Positions 8,617 to 19,216 of a DNA stretch of 64,000 nt are shown here, in pieces. A model generated the notes under the pieces. That model did no database searches. It saw only the letters and a program-made list of their open reading frames with translations, and was not told where the DNA came from. Made by a program: the position numbers and the translations under genes. Numbering within the stretch: the first letter of the stretch is position 1; every line of letters begins with the position of its first letter. The stretch spans positions 1 through 64,000 of the forward strand of contig NZ_JAGIZB010000025.1 in the NCBI RefSeq assembly GCF_017813395.1, given 5' to 3'. The stretch is from Pararoseomonas baculiformis. Lineage in GTDB: Bacteria > Pseudomonadota > Alphaproteobacteria > Acetobacterales > Acetobacteraceae.

Positions 8617-9009
8617 TCACCTGCATCTCTCTACGCTGACACCGACGGCGCCGACATCCGGCATGATGTCCGGCTTCTCCACCGTGACCCTCGCGGCCTG
8701 AACCCGGCCGTCCTCGAGGCAGGCCAGGGCGATCCGCTCCGCCAGCGTCTCTGCCAGGCGGGTATGGCCCTGGGTCGCAACTCTGCGGGCGCGCTCGGCC
8801 ATGGCCGCATAGTCCACCACCCGCTCCAGCCGGTCCGGCCCGACGCCGGAGGGGGCAGATTCGTCGGTCACCAGCAGTTCCAGCCCGATCACCACGCGCT
8901 GGGGCGCTGCCTCCTCCTTCGGATAGACGCCGAGCCGGGCCTGGACCGTAAGGTCGCGCACGAAGACCCGGCGCAGACCGCGCAGGGCGTCCGGCACATA
9001 GGCATTCAT
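8617..9009 (-). CDS. folB: dihydroneopterin aldolase FolB
   Basis: The 130-residue protein begins at ATG 9009, overlapping the stop of the upstream SDR by 4 bp. FolB splits dihydroneopterin to 6-hydroxymethyl-dihydropterin and glycolaldehyde in folate synthesis. Family landmarks are visible: LGVYPKE near the N-terminus, VVDYAAMAERAR with the conserved tyrosine, LAERIALACL, and VTVEKPDI with the catalytic lysine. Length is normal for a subunit of the octameric enzyme. A longer in-frame start exists but would add 54 residues foreign to the family. Confidence 0.9.
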   Translation of the reverse strand: MNAYVPDALRGLRRVFVRDLTVQARLGVYPKEEAAPQRVVIGLELLVTDESAPSGVGPDRLERVVDYAAMAERARRVATQGHTRLAETLAERIALACLEDGRVQAARVTVEKPDIMPDVGAVGVSVERCR

Positions 9010-9782
9010 TCTTCCGGCCCCCCATGGCCGCGGGCGGAGGACCACTGAAGATGCTGGCCCCCATCGAGGGCGATCATCTGCCCCGTCATGGCCGGGAGGG
9101 AAAGGATGGCCATCACACCCCGGGCGATCTCCTCCGGGCTGGAGCCATGGCCGAGGGGGGTGCTCTCGCACTGGGCGCGGAACTGCGCCTCGGTCTGGCG
9201 TGTGCTGGCGATGGTGGGGCCGGGCCCGATCCCGTTCACCCGGATGCGCGGCGCGAGCGCGAGGGCCATGGACTGGGTCAGGGCCCAGAGGGCTGCCTTG
9301 GAGACGGTGTAGCTGACGAAATGCGGGGTGAGGGAGAGCACGCGCTGGTCCAGCAGGTTCACCACCGCGCCCTCCGCCTCATCGGGCAGGGCCAGGGCCA
9401 GGGCCTGGGTCAGCACGAAAGGCGCGCGGAGGTTGGGCTCGATGTGCCGGTCCCAGCTCTCGCGGGTGGCACTGTCCCACTCGTCCCGCTCGAAACGGGA
9501 GGCGTTGTTCACCAGCACCCCGATGGGGCCGAGCCTGGCGGTGGCGTCGGGGATCAGCGACTCCACCTCCTCCTCCCGCGACAGGTCAGCCCGCAGCAAG
9601 GTCGCGCGCCGGCCCATGGCTCGGATGGCGGCGGCGGTCTCCTCGGCCTCGTCCTTGCTATCATGGTGGTGGATGGCAAGGTCGAACCCCGCCTCGGCCA
9701 GGGCGAGGGCAATGGAGCGCCCGATGCGCTTCGCGCCGCCGGTGACGAGCGCGGCGCGGGGGATCTTGGGAGGAACGGCCAT
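9006..9782 (-). CDS. SDR oxidoreductase, pteridine-reductase (FolM/PTR1)-like
   Basis: The 258-residue Rossmann protein has TGGAKRIG (residues 14-21) for NADP(H), LVNNAS near 90-95, and SYTVSKAAL with Tyr158 and Lys162. The usual catalytic serine is replaced by Asp145 in LLDQRV, 13 residues before the tyrosine. This matches the Asp-Tyr-Lys arrangement of Leishmania PTR1 and the aspartate of E. coli FolM, as does the following RVNGIGPGP. The 4-bp overlap with folB supports a role as a dihydropterin or dihydrofolate reductase. Substrate assignment is inference; the SDR family call is firm. Confidence 0.82.
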   Translation of the reverse strand: MAVPPKIPRAALVTGGAKRIGRSIALALAEAGFDLAIHHHDSKDEAEETAAAIRAMGRRATLLRADLSREEEVESLIPDATARLGPIGVLVNNASRFERDEWDSATRESWDRHIEPNLRAPFVLTQALALALPDEAEGAVVNLLDQRVLSLTPHFVSYTVSKAALWALTQSMALALAPRIRVNGIGPGPTIASTRQTEAQFRAQCESTPLGHGSSPEEIARGVMAILSLPAMTGQMIALDGGQHLQWSSARGHGGPEE

Positions 9783-10052
9783 CCGGCTTGGTTAGATGGG
9801 ACCGGATCGCGGGTCCAGGGCGGGGGAGCGCATCGCGGCTTCCGGGATTCCTGCCTGCTCCGCAAGGAAGTCGAGCACCGTGCCAGCCATGCGCTCCTGG
9901 TCGGAGCCGATCGCGGCGTCGAGTCGCGGTTGGCGGGTGGTGCACGGCTTCACCTGCGCGCGCGACGGGTCCCCTCATGCACCTCCCGGCTCTCGGCTTG
10001 ACGCGGGCGGCCGCTGCACCCTCCATCCCTGCCGATCGTCGAGGAGGGGTGT

Positions 10053-10778
10053 ATGGTCGGAATCGCGCAGACCGGGCTTGCGGGGAAGCGAGCACTGGTG
10101 ACGGGCCATCGGGGCGGCATCGGCGCGGCCATCGTCGCGGTTCTGCAAGCCTCGGGCGCCGTGGTGGAGGGGCTGGACCGGCCGGAGCATGACCTGCTCG
10201 ACATCGCCTCCATCGCGCCGGCGGTGGAGGCAGCCGCCGGCCGCATGGGGGGGATCGACCTGCTGGTGAACAATGCCGGCGACACCATGATCGGCACGCT
10301 GCTGGACACGCCGCTGGACGAGGCCGAGCGGATCATGCGGGTGAACTGGCTGGCGCCCTTCGCGGTGATGCAGGCGGCGCTGCCGCATCTGCTGCGCCAG
10401 GGCGGGGCGGTGGTGAACATCGCCTCCGACCAGGCACTGATCGGCAAGCCTGCCAGCGCGGCCTATGGCGCCTCCAAGGCCGCGCTGGCGCAGATGACGC
10501 GCTCGGCGGCGCTGGATTTCGCCGCCAGGGGCGTGCGCTTCAACGCCATCGCGCCGGGCAGCACCGACACCGCCATGCTCCGCGCGGTGATCGCGGACCT
10601 GGCTGCGCGCGATCCCTCCAGGCCGGCTTCCGAGGCCGCCTATACGGAGGCCGTGCCGCAGCGCCGATTCGCGCATCCGCGCGAGATCGCGGCGGTGGTG
10701 GCCTTCCTGCTCTCGGAGCATGCGAGCTTCGTCACCGGCATCGTCATGCCCGTGGATGGCGGGACGACGGCGGCGTGA
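10053..10778 (+). CDS. SDR family NAD(P)-dependent oxidoreductase
   Basis: The 241-residue classical SDR has TGHRGGIG for cofactor binding, LLVNNAG, a serine in VNIASDQ and YGASK for catalysis, and ends in MPVDGGTTAA like FabG-type enzymes. The Asp-rich segment after beta-2 (GLDRPEHDLLD) suggests NAD(H) rather than NADP(H). GAGGAGGGG precedes ATG 10053 at ideal distance. Its stop overlaps the GTG start of the next SDR by 4 bp, so the two form a coupled pair that may perform sequential steps or form a heteromer. The substrate is unknown. Confidence 0.85.
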   Translation: MVGIAQTGLAGKRALVTGHRGGIGAAIVAVLQASGAVVEGLDRPEHDLLDIASIAPAVEAAAGRMGGIDLLVNNAGDTMIGTLLDTPLDEAERIMRVNWLAPFAVMQAALPHLLRQGGAVVNIASDQALIGKPASAAYGASKAALAQMTRSAALDFAARGVRFNAIAPGSTDTAMLRAVIADLAARDPSRPASEAAYTEAVPQRRFAHPREIAAVVAFLLSEHASFVTGIVMPVDGGTTAA

Positions 10779-11467
10779 GCGCGGTTCTCGTCACCGGCGG
10801 CACGCGCGGGATCGGGCTGGCCTGCGCGCGGCTGCTGGCGGGGCAGGGCGTGCCGGTGATCGCGGCGGCGCGGCGCGCGGCGGAACCCTTGCCCGCGGGC
10901 GTGCGCTTCATCCCCTGCGACGTGGCCGACCCCTCATCGGTGCGCGCGCTGTTCGCCCAGGCCGGGCCGTTGCGCGCGGCCATCCTGGCGGCGGGCGCCG
11001 CGGGCGGCGACCCGCCCGAGCCGGATGAGGAGCATTGGCGCCGGATCGTCGCCTCCAACCTGGACGGCGCATGGCGTTGCGCCGAAGGGGCGGCGGCGGT
11101 GCTGCCGGATGGTGAGGGCCGGATCCTGTTCCTCTCCTCCGTGCTCGGGCTGCGGGCTGTGCCGGACCAGGTTGCCTATTCCGCGGCCAAGCACGGGGTG
11201 ATCGGGCTGATGCGGGCGCTGGCCCTGCGCCTGGCGCCGCGCGGGATCGCCGTGAATGCCCTCTGCCCGGGATGGGTGGAGACCGACATGGCGCGTGCCC
11301 GCTGGAAGGAGCTGGGCATGACGAGAGAGGAGGCCGCGGCCGGCACCCCAACGCGCCGCATCACCGCGCCGGAGGAGGTTGCGGCCATGGCCGCCTATCT
11401 CCTCTCCCCCGCCGCCGCGAACATCACCGGGCAGGCCATCGCGCTGGATGGGGGCGCTGGCGTCTAG
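10775..11467 (+). CDS. SDR family oxidoreductase (FabG-like)
   Basis: The start is GTG 10775 in a GTGA overlap with the previous gene, giving 230 residues. The motifs are complete: TGGTRGIG, a CDVAD segment, the serine in LFLSSVLG, and YSAAKHG with catalytic Tyr and Lys. The protein ends LDGGAGV as in many short-chain dehydrogenases. The AARRA sequence after beta-2 suggests an arginine pair that would favour NADP(H). With its coupled partner it could act on a hydroxyacyl, sugar or terpenoid substrate; nothing nearby settles which. Confidence 0.85.
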   Translation: MSAVLVTGGTRGIGLACARLLAGQGVPVIAAARRAAEPLPAGVRFIPCDVADPSSVRALFAQAGPLRAAILAAGAAGGDPPEPDEEHWRRIVASNLDGAWRCAEGAAAVLPDGEGRILFLSSVLGLRAVPDQVAYSAAKHGVIGLMRALALRLAPRGIAVNALCPGWVETDMARARWKELGMTREEAAAGTPTRRITAPEEVAAMAAYLLSPAAANITGQAIALDGGAGV

Positions 11468-11759
11468 AGTTGAAGATCCGCCAACGCCGGGCGGAGGCCT
11501 CGCGCGTCACCCGGGGGGGGCCGTCGAGGGGCTGAGATACGGATCGCCGGAAGGCGGCCGACAGTGCAAGGCCCAGACATTTCTTCATGTCGAGCATCCC
11601 GTTTCGTGCCGATCGCAAAATGCCGGTCGGAGCCTGATCGGAACAGTCGGCCCATGCGGATCGCGGCCATAGGGAGGGCAGGGCGTACCGGAAGGAGATG
11701 CTTGCCATTCCCGCGGCTCGCGCCAAGCTTCGGACCAGCACATGCCAGGACGAAACCCG

Positions 11760-12737
11760 ATGCCACTGTCGCGCCGTTCCCTCGCGCTCGGCCTGGTGGC
11801 CGGCGCCGCCACCCCGGCCCTTGCCCAGGCCCCGGCCGGCTGGCCGGACCGGCCGCTGCGCCTCATCCTGCCCTATACGCCCGGCGGTGGTACGGATGCG
11901 GTGGCGCGTGCGCTGGGCGCACGCCTCCATCAGGCGTTGGGCCAGCCGGTCGTGGTGGAGAACCGGCCCGGCGCCGGCGGCAATCTGGCGACGGAGCTGG
12001 TGGCGCAGGCGCGGCCGGATGGCACCACCCTGCTGATGGGCAACCAGGGCCCGATCACGGTGAACCCCACGCTGTTCGGGCGGAACCTGAAGGTGAATCC
12101 GCAGACCGCGCTCGACCCCGTGGCCATGGTGGCCGAGACGCCGCTGGTCCTTGTCGCCGGTCCCGCGACCCAGGCATCCAGCCTCGCGGCCCTGATCGAG
12201 GAACTCCGGGCGAAGAAAGGGCAGATGGCCTACGCCTCCCCGGGAAATGGCGCGGCGGGGCACCTGGCCATGGCGTTGCTGCTGCAGCAGGCCGGGGTCG
12301 AGGCGACGCATGTTCCCTTCCGCGGCGCCGCGCCGGGGCTGACCGATGTGGCGGCGGGGCATATCCCGGCCATGATCAGCACCCTGCCTTCCGTGGCCGG
12401 GCTGGTGTCGGGCGGCGCGCTCCGCGCGCTGGCGGTGACGAGCGACAAGCGCATCGAATCCTTGCCCGGGGTGCCCAGCGTGGCTGAGACGCTGCCGGGC
12501 TACCGGGTGACGGCCTGGTACGGGATCCTCCTGCCCGCCGGTACGCCGGAACCCATTCGTGCCCGGCTGGAGGACGCCATCCTGGCGAGCCTCTCCACGC
12601 CGGAACTGGTTGCGAGCCTCGGGCGGGAAGGGGCGGTGCCCTACCCCATGCGGGGCGAGGAATTCGGCCGCTTCATCGCGGCGGAAACCGCCCGCTGGGC
12701 GCCGGTGATCCGCGCCGCGGGCATCACCGCGGACTAG
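11760..12737 (+). CDS. Bug/TctC-family periplasmic substrate-binding protein
   Basis: The likely start is ATG 11760 (325 residues), because MPLSRRSLALGLVAGAA is then a compact Tat-like signal with twin arginine and cleavage after ALAQ. An in-frame ATG at 11742 is possible. The mature N-terminus WPDRPLRLILPYTPGGGTDAVARALG and the VVENRPGAGGN motif are diagnostic of tripartite tricarboxylate transporter (Bug) receptors. No TctA or TctB membrane component lies in this window, so it is an orphan receptor, as is common for this very large family in such genomes. Ligands are usually carboxylates; the actual ligand is unknown. Confidence 0.88.
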   Translation: MPLSRRSLALGLVAGAATPALAQAPAGWPDRPLRLILPYTPGGGTDAVARALGARLHQALGQPVVVENRPGAGGNLATELVAQARPDGTTLLMGNQGPITVNPTLFGRNLKVNPQTALDPVAMVAETPLVLVAGPATQASSLAALIEELRAKKGQMAYASPGNGAAGHLAMALLLQQAGVEATHVPFRGAAPGLTDVAAGHIPAMISTLPSVAGLVSGGALRALAVTSDKRIESLPGVPSVAETLPGYRVTAWYGILLPAGTPEPIRARLEDAILASLSTPELVASLGREGAVPYPMRGEEFGRFIAAETARWAPVIRAAGITAD

Positions 12738-12963
12738 GCGTGAAGCAGGCCTGTCCGGGCCGGTTGAATCGGAGCGCAAGCCCTTTCCGGCTTGCCGGCC
12801 CGGCTTGCTGCTCGTGGAACCTCCGCGAAATCCGTGAGCGCGCTCAAGCGTTTGCAGGGCGTTGGTAAAGCTGGCGCTGAAGACATTTCTGCCACACGGT
12901 GACTGAGATAACACGTTTCGCGAAGTTGCGAGCGGCCTCGAAACCGGGCTAGACCCGCCGGCG

Positions 12964-14157
12964 ATGGACGGCACCACGACCGCACCAGCCCGCACGAGCC
13001 CCGCTTCGCCGGATGTCTCCCAGGGCCCGCTTCCCCTCTACCGCGCCCGTGTGGCGGCCGGTGGCCTGCGCGCGGACCCGGCCCAGGAGCATGCGGCGGA
13101 GACGCTGCAGGATCTCTGGCGGCGCCTGCGCGGCTATGAACCAAGCCCCCATGCGCCGAAGGATGAGCCGGGCGGCCTGCTCTCCCGCTTCTTCCGCCGC
13201 AAGCCGGTGGAGGAGCAGCCGGACGGCCCGCCGCTCGGCCTCTATCTCGTCGGCGAGGTCGGGCGGGGCAAGTCCATGCTCATGGACCTGTTCTTCGAGA
13301 CGGCCGACGTGCCGCGCAAGCGGCGCGAGCATTTCCACGCCTTCATGCAGAAATGCCACCGGCGGATCCATGAGTATCGCCGCGCGCATGGCGATGCGTC
13401 GGACCCGATCCCGCCGCTGGCCGACAGCATCGTGGCAGAGGCGGCGTTGCTCTGCTTCGATGAGTTCCAGGTGCATGACATCACCGATGCCATGATCCTG
13501 GGCCGCCTCTTTGAGGCGCTTTTCGCGCGTGGCGTGGTGGTGGTGGCAACCTCCAACACCGCGCCCGCCGACCTGTTCAAGGGCAAGCCAGGGCGCGACG
13601 CCTTCCTGCCCTTCATCGCCATGATCCAGAAGCGGCTGGAGGTGCTGCACCTCCAGGCGCTGCAGGATTACCGGCGCGACCGCATCCGGGGGCTGCCGAC
13701 CTGGCATTCCCCGGTGGATGCCCGTGCCGAACGCGCGCTCGACGCGGCCTTTCTCGAGCTCTCGGGCGTTGCCCATGGCACGCCCTGCTCGCTGACGGTG
13801 CTCGGCCGGAAGGTCGAGGTGCCGCAGGCGCATCGCGGGGTGGCCCGTGCCGATTTCGAGGCGCTGTGCGGCGCCTTCCTCGGCGCGGCCGACTTCCTTG
13901 CGATCGCCACCCACTTCCACACGCTCGTGCTGGACGGCGTGCCGCGGCTGGGGCCGGAGAATTTCGACCGGGCCCGCCGCTTCGTGACGCTCATCGACAC
14001 GCTCTACGAGCATCGTTGCAAGCTGGTCGTCTCGGCCGAGGCCGAGCCCGACCAGCTTTACGAGAGAGGTGAGGGGGCGGCGATATTCCAGCGCACCGCC
14101 TCGCGCCTCATGGAAATGCAGAGCCAGGATTACCTGGCCCTGCCGCATCTGACGTGA
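12964..14157 (+). CDS. zapE: cell division protein ZapE (AFG1-like ATPase)
   Basis: The 397-residue P-loop ATPase carries Walker A GEVGRGKS (about residues 97-104), then MLMDLFF, and Walker B LLCFDEFQV, with the ATSNTAPADLF sensor segment typical of ZapE/AFG1. ZapE associates with the Z-ring and modulates FtsZ in E. coli; the mitochondrial homologue is AFG1/LACE1. The N-terminal YRARVAAGGLRADPAQ segment is also family-typical. It lies upstream of the mdh-sucCD genes, an order seen in other alphaproteobacteria. The start at ATG 12964 has only a weak ribosome binding site. Confidence 0.92.
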   Translation: MDGTTTAPARTSPASPDVSQGPLPLYRARVAAGGLRADPAQEHAAETLQDLWRRLRGYEPSPHAPKDEPGGLLSRFFRRKPVEEQPDGPPLGLYLVGEVGRGKSMLMDLFFETADVPRKRREHFHAFMQKCHRRIHEYRRAHGDASDPIPPLADSIVAEAALLCFDEFQVHDITDAMILGRLFEALFARGVVVVATSNTAPADLFKGKPGRDAFLPFIAMIQKRLEVLHLQALQDYRRDRIRGLPTWHSPVDARAERALDAAFLELSGVAHGTPCSLTVLGRKVEVPQAHRGVARADFEALCGAFLGAADFLAIATHFHTLVLDGVPRLGPENFDRARRFVTLIDTLYEHRCKLVVSAEAEPDQLYERGEGAAIFQRTASRLMEMQSQDYLALPHLT

Positions 14158-14246
14158 CGTAGCCCGGCACCGGAGTGCCTGGCGCTGGCCTGAGGGGGCA
14201 GGGCGCGAGGCGGGGATCCGGGGCTGGTTCCTGGGGGAGATTAGAC

Positions 14247-14816
14247 ATGCTGCGTTCCATCCTGCGTTCGGGGGCCCTTGCGGCCGCCACGATCCTGGCG
14301 CTTGCCGCCGCCCATCCGGCGGACGCCGCCAGCAGCCGCCGCGCCGAGGCGCGCTCCTCGGGCAAGGCGGCCCGCGTCGCCGCGCCGGCACGGGCCAGCG
14401 CCCGCAAGCCGGTGGCGGTTGCGGAGCGTGCGGGCCGCGCCACGGTCCGGACCGCCGCGCGCGGTTCCGCCCGGCAGGTGACGGCGGCCCGCACGGGCCG
14501 ACTGCAGGCCCGCTCCGCCGGCCGGCGCGAGGCGGCCCGTTCCGCGACTCGCCAGCAGCTGGCGATGGAGTCCGGGCGCCCCGGCCTGCGCCGGGTGAGC
14601 CTGTTCTCCGCCCCGGCGGCCGCGGCCACCGTTTCGGCGCGCGGCGGCAAGGCGGGCAAGCCTGCCCGTTCCGCCAGCCGCTCCGAGGGACGTTCCGCCG
14701 GCGTGTGGCATGCGGGCCTTCCGATGCCGGACGGCGAGCAGATGGACTGCCCGGCCGGCACCATGGCCGTGCTGGCCCGTGGCCATTCCGACACCTTCCG
14801 CTGCATGCCGATGTGA
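14247..14816 (+). CDS. secreted Ala/Arg-rich basic protein of unknown function
   Basis: The start ATG 14247 follows a GGGGGAGA element and begins a signal peptide (MLRSILRSGALAAATILAL, cleavage near ADAA). The mature 160 residues are extremely rich in Ala, Arg and Ser with a strongly basic charge. The last 30 residues differ: GLPMPDGEQMDCPAGTM followed by FRCMPM, with two cysteines that could form a disulfide. I do not recognise a family. A perfect terminator follows at 14864. The composition suggests a periplasmic protein binding an anionic partner, but this is speculation. Confidence 0.6.
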   Translation: MLRSILRSGALAAATILALAAAHPADAASSRRAEARSSGKAARVAAPARASARKPVAVAERAGRATVRTAARGSARQVTAARTGRLQARSAGRREAARSATRQQLAMESGRPGLRRVSLFSAPAAAATVSARGGKAGKPARSASRSEGRSAGVWHAGLPMPDGEQMDCPAGTMAVLARGHSDTFRCMPM

Positions 14817-14863
14817 GGACCGGAGGGGGCGCCCCGCCTGGCGCCCCCGCCCGATCCGGACCC

Positions 14864-14903
14864 AGCCCCGGAGGCCCGAAAGCGGCCTCCGGGGCTTTTC
14901 TTT
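14864..14903 (+). terminator. rho-independent terminator
   Basis: A perfect 13-bp stem (14864-14876 with 14884-14896) encloses a 7-base loop and is followed by TTTTCTTT. A second hairpin (14825-14833 with 14840-14848) lies just before it. Together they end the transcript of the secreted basic protein. Confidence 0.85.
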
Positions 14904-15015
14904 GCCTGTGGCGCGGCGCATGCGGGCCGCGCATTGCGGGATTCCGTACCCTCCGCCCGATTGCGGGTTGTTTTGGTTTGTGAAATTAGTCCCGGATCCC
15001 AAGGGAAATACCAGA

Positions 15016-15147
15016 ATGGCGCAACCGCCGACCAGGACCACCGAAACGATGATGGCGGAGCTGGTCCATCACATGGCTGAACTGGTCAAGGCGCAGGCCG
15101 AGACGAACCGCCTGCTGCAGGAGCTTCTGAAGGCCTCCGGCAAGTAG
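15016..15147 (+). CDS. small helical hypothetical protein (43 residues)
   Basis: ATG 15016 opens a 43-residue frame that ends TAG 15145-15147. After a short polar N-terminus, residues 9-40 form one amphipathic helix with heptad-like hydrophobic positions (MMAEL, HHMAEL, KAQAE, LLQELL), suitable for a two-stranded coiled coil. It lies between a strong terminator and mdh, in otherwise unexplained sequence. A moderate GGGAAAT purine stretch is upstream. Similar tiny helical proteins are often missed by gene callers. Function is unknown, and its reality rests on the helix pattern and position. Confidence 0.45.
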   Translation: MAQPPTRTTETMMAELVHHMAELVKAQAETNRLLQELLKASGK

Positions 15148-15269
15148 CCCAGGCCAGAGCCCCGGGCTTCCCGCGCGCGAGGGGGAGGGTGCGGGGACCG
15201 CCCCGGCAACGCGCGCGGATCCCGTGCCGGAGGGGCCCCCGCCTTGCCGGGTCCGCCAACCCCGGCTAA

Positions 15270-16295
<1,026 letters not shown>

Positions 16296-16300
16296 GAAGC

Positions 16301-16325
16301 GGGCCGGGGGAGACCCCGGCCCTTT
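16301..16325 (+). terminator. intercistronic hairpin between mdh and sucC
   Basis: A perfect 9-bp GC stem (16301-16309 with 16314-16322) closes on a GAGA tetraloop and is followed by only TTT. It may be a partial terminator or a processing/stability hairpin that sets mdh above sucCD levels. Confidence 0.5.
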
Positions 16326-16349
16326 CCGAATCAGGAAAGCGGTGACCGC

Positions 16350-17543
<1,194 letters not shown>

Positions 17544-17545
17544 TC

Positions 17546-18436
17546 ATGGCCATTCTCGTCGACAAGCACACGAAGGTCATGACCCAGGGCTTTACCGGGT
17601 CCCAGGGCACCTTCCATGCCGAGCAGGGCATCGCCTACGGCACCAACTATGTGGGTGGCGTGACGCCGGGCAAGGGCGGCCAGACCCATATCGGCCTTCC
17701 CGTCTTCGACACGGTGGCCGAGTGCGTCGAGGCGACCGGGGCCGATGCCTCCGTCATCTACGTGCCGCCGCCCTTCGCGGCCGACTCCATCCTGGAGGCG
17801 ATCGCCGCCGAGATCCCGCTGGTGATCTGCATCACCGAGGGCATCCCGGTGCTGGACATGGTGAAGGTCAAGCGCGCCCTCTCCGGCAGCAAGTCCCGCC
17901 TGATCGGGCCGAACTGCCCGGGCGTGATCACGCCGGAAGCCTGCAAGATCGGCATCATGCCCGGCCACATCCACAAGCGTGGCTCGGTCGGCATCGTGTC
18001 CCGTTCGGGCACGCTGACCTATGAGGCGGTGGCGCAGACCACGGCGGCCGGCCTCGGCCAGTCCACCTGCGTCGGCATCGGCGGCGACCCGGTGAAGGGC
18101 ACGGACTTCCAGGAAGTGCTGGAGATGTTCCTGGCGGACCCCGAGACGAAGCAGATCGTCATGATCGGCGAGATCGGCGGCCAGTCCGAGATCATCGCCG
18201 CCGAGTTCCTGGGCCGCGAGAACAAGCCGGGCAGCAAGAACTACAAGCCCGTGGTCGGCTTCATCGCCGGCGCCACGGCCCCTCCGGGCCGCCGCATGGG
18301 CCATGCCGGCGCCGTCATCTCCGGCGGCAAGGACACGGCCGAGGCGAAGATGGACGCCATGCGCTCCGCGGGCATTTTCGTGGCGGACAGCCCGGCCGCC
18401 CTTGGTTCGACCATGGTGAAGGCCATCGCGGGCTGA
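17546..18436 (+). CDS. sucD: succinyl-CoA synthetase subunit alpha
   Basis: SucD binds CoA and carries the phosphorylated histidine. The start ATG 17546, two bases after sucC, gives 296 residues beginning [23 protein letters not shown], the CoA-binding N-terminus. [12 protein letters not shown] holds the active-site histidine, and [10 protein letters not shown] is also canonical. In many alphaproteobacteria sucA follows directly; here a strong terminator ends the operon and sucAB lie 16 kb away. Confidence 0.97.
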   Translation: MAILVDKHTKVMTQGFTGSQGTFHAEQGIAYGTNYVGGVTPGKGGQTHIGLPVFDTVAECVEATGADASVIYVPPPFAADSILEAIAAEIPLVICITEGIPVLDMVKVKRALSGSKSRLIGPNCPGVITPEACKIGIMPGHIHKRGSVGIVSRSGTLTYEAVAQTTAAGLGQSTCVGIGGDPVKGTDFQEVLEMFLADPETKQIVMIGEIGGQSEIIAAEFLGRENKPGSKNYKPVVGFIAGATAPPGRRMGHAGAVISGGKDTAEAKMDAMRSAGIFVADSPAALGSTMVKAIAG

Positions 18437-18460
18437 TCCGCCTTCCGCGGAAGGGATGAG

Positions 18461-18494
18461 AACGGCGCCGGGGGAAGCCCCGGCGCCGTTTTCG
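18461..18494 (+). terminator. rho-independent terminator after sucD
   Basis: A perfect 13-bp stem (18461-18473 with 18478-18490) on a GAAG loop is followed by TTTTC. It separates the mdh-sucCD transcript from the ahpC promoter. Confidence 0.8.
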
Positions 18495-18535
18495 CATTCA
18501 GGCACCTTGGGGGCATATTTCCATCGAATGAAATG

Positions 18536-18572
18536 ATAGTTTTGGTCTATCAAACTTGGAAAACTTATCTAT
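18536..18572 (+). promoter_or_regulatory. OxyR tetramer binding site upstream of ahpC
   Basis: The sequence reads ATAG-N7-CTAT-N7-GGAA-N7-CTAT. This is the exact spacing of the OxyR consensus (ATAG-N7-CTAT-N7-ATAG-N7-CTAT) with only the third quarter-site degenerate. It ends at 18572, immediately before a -35 element, as expected for activation by OxyR. An oxyR gene lies 2.4 kb downstream in the same cluster. Confidence 0.75.
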
Positions 18573-18601
18573 TTGGCATTCATGCTGCGCCGCACTATTT
18601 T
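18573..18601 (+). promoter_or_regulatory. ahpC promoter
   Basis: TTGGCA at 18573-18578 and TATTTT at 18596-18601 are 17 bp apart, a good sigma-70 arrangement. The -35 abuts the OxyR site and the ahpC start codon is about 50 bp downstream. Confidence 0.65.
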
Positions 18602-18652
18602 CCCGTTCGCGAAGCCGCGCGGTCGCCCGCGGCTCACCGAACAGGAGCTCGC

Positions 18653-19216
18653 ATGTCTCTCGTCAACACCAAGATCAAGCCGTTCAAGGCGCAGGCCTAC
18701 AAGCAGGGCAAGTTCATCGAGGTGACCGAGAACGACGTTCTCGGCAGCTGGGCCGTGTTCTTCTTCTACCCGGCCGACTTCACCTTCGTCTGCCCGACCG
18801 AGCTGGGCGACGTGGCCGACCACTACGAGACGCTGCGGAAGATGGACGTCGAGGTCTACTCCGTCTCGACCGACACGCATTTCGTGCACAAGGCCTGGCA
18901 CGATGCCTCCGAGACGATCGGCAAGATCCAGTACACGATGCTGGCCGACCCGACCCACGAGATCAGCAAGAACTTCGAGGTTCTGCGTGAGGGCCAGGGC
19001 CTGGCCGACCGCGGCACCTTCATCGTGGACCCCGAGGGCGTGATCCAGGCTGTCGAGATCACCGCCGAGGGCATTGGCCGCAACGCCGAGGACCTGATTC
19101 GCAAGATCAAGGCTGCCCAGTACGTTGCCGCCCATCCGGGTGAGGTCTGCCCGGCCAAGTGGCAGGAGGGTGAGAAGACCCTCGCCCCGTCCCTGGACCT
19201 CGTCGGCAAGATCTGA
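18653..19216 (+). CDS. ahpC: alkyl hydroperoxide reductase subunit C (2-Cys peroxiredoxin)
   Basis: AhpC reduces hydrogen peroxide and organic hydroperoxides. ATG 18653 after ACAGGAG gives 187 residues, identical in length to E. coli AhpC. The peroxidatic cysteine is Cys47 in [10 protein letters not shown] and the resolving cysteine is Cys166 in GEVCPAKW, so it is the typical 2-Cys form. Its reductant is AhpF, encoded 95 bp downstream. It is preceded by an OxyR site and promoter, so peroxide induction is expected. Confidence 0.97.
   Translation: MSLVNTKIKPFKAQAYKQGKFIEVTENDVLGSWAVFFFYPADFTFVCPTELGDVADHYETLRKMDVEVYSVSTDTHFVHKAWHDASETIGKIQYTMLADPTHEISKNFEVLREGQGLADRGTFIVDPEGVIQAVEITAEGIGRNAEDLIRKIKAAQYVAAHPGEVCPAKWQEGEKTLAPSLDLVGKI

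Noticed and set aside
8501-8701. Possible 66-residue gene on the plus strand
   Set aside because: It overlaps the 3' end of folB on the other strand, has no ribosome site, and shows no family pattern.
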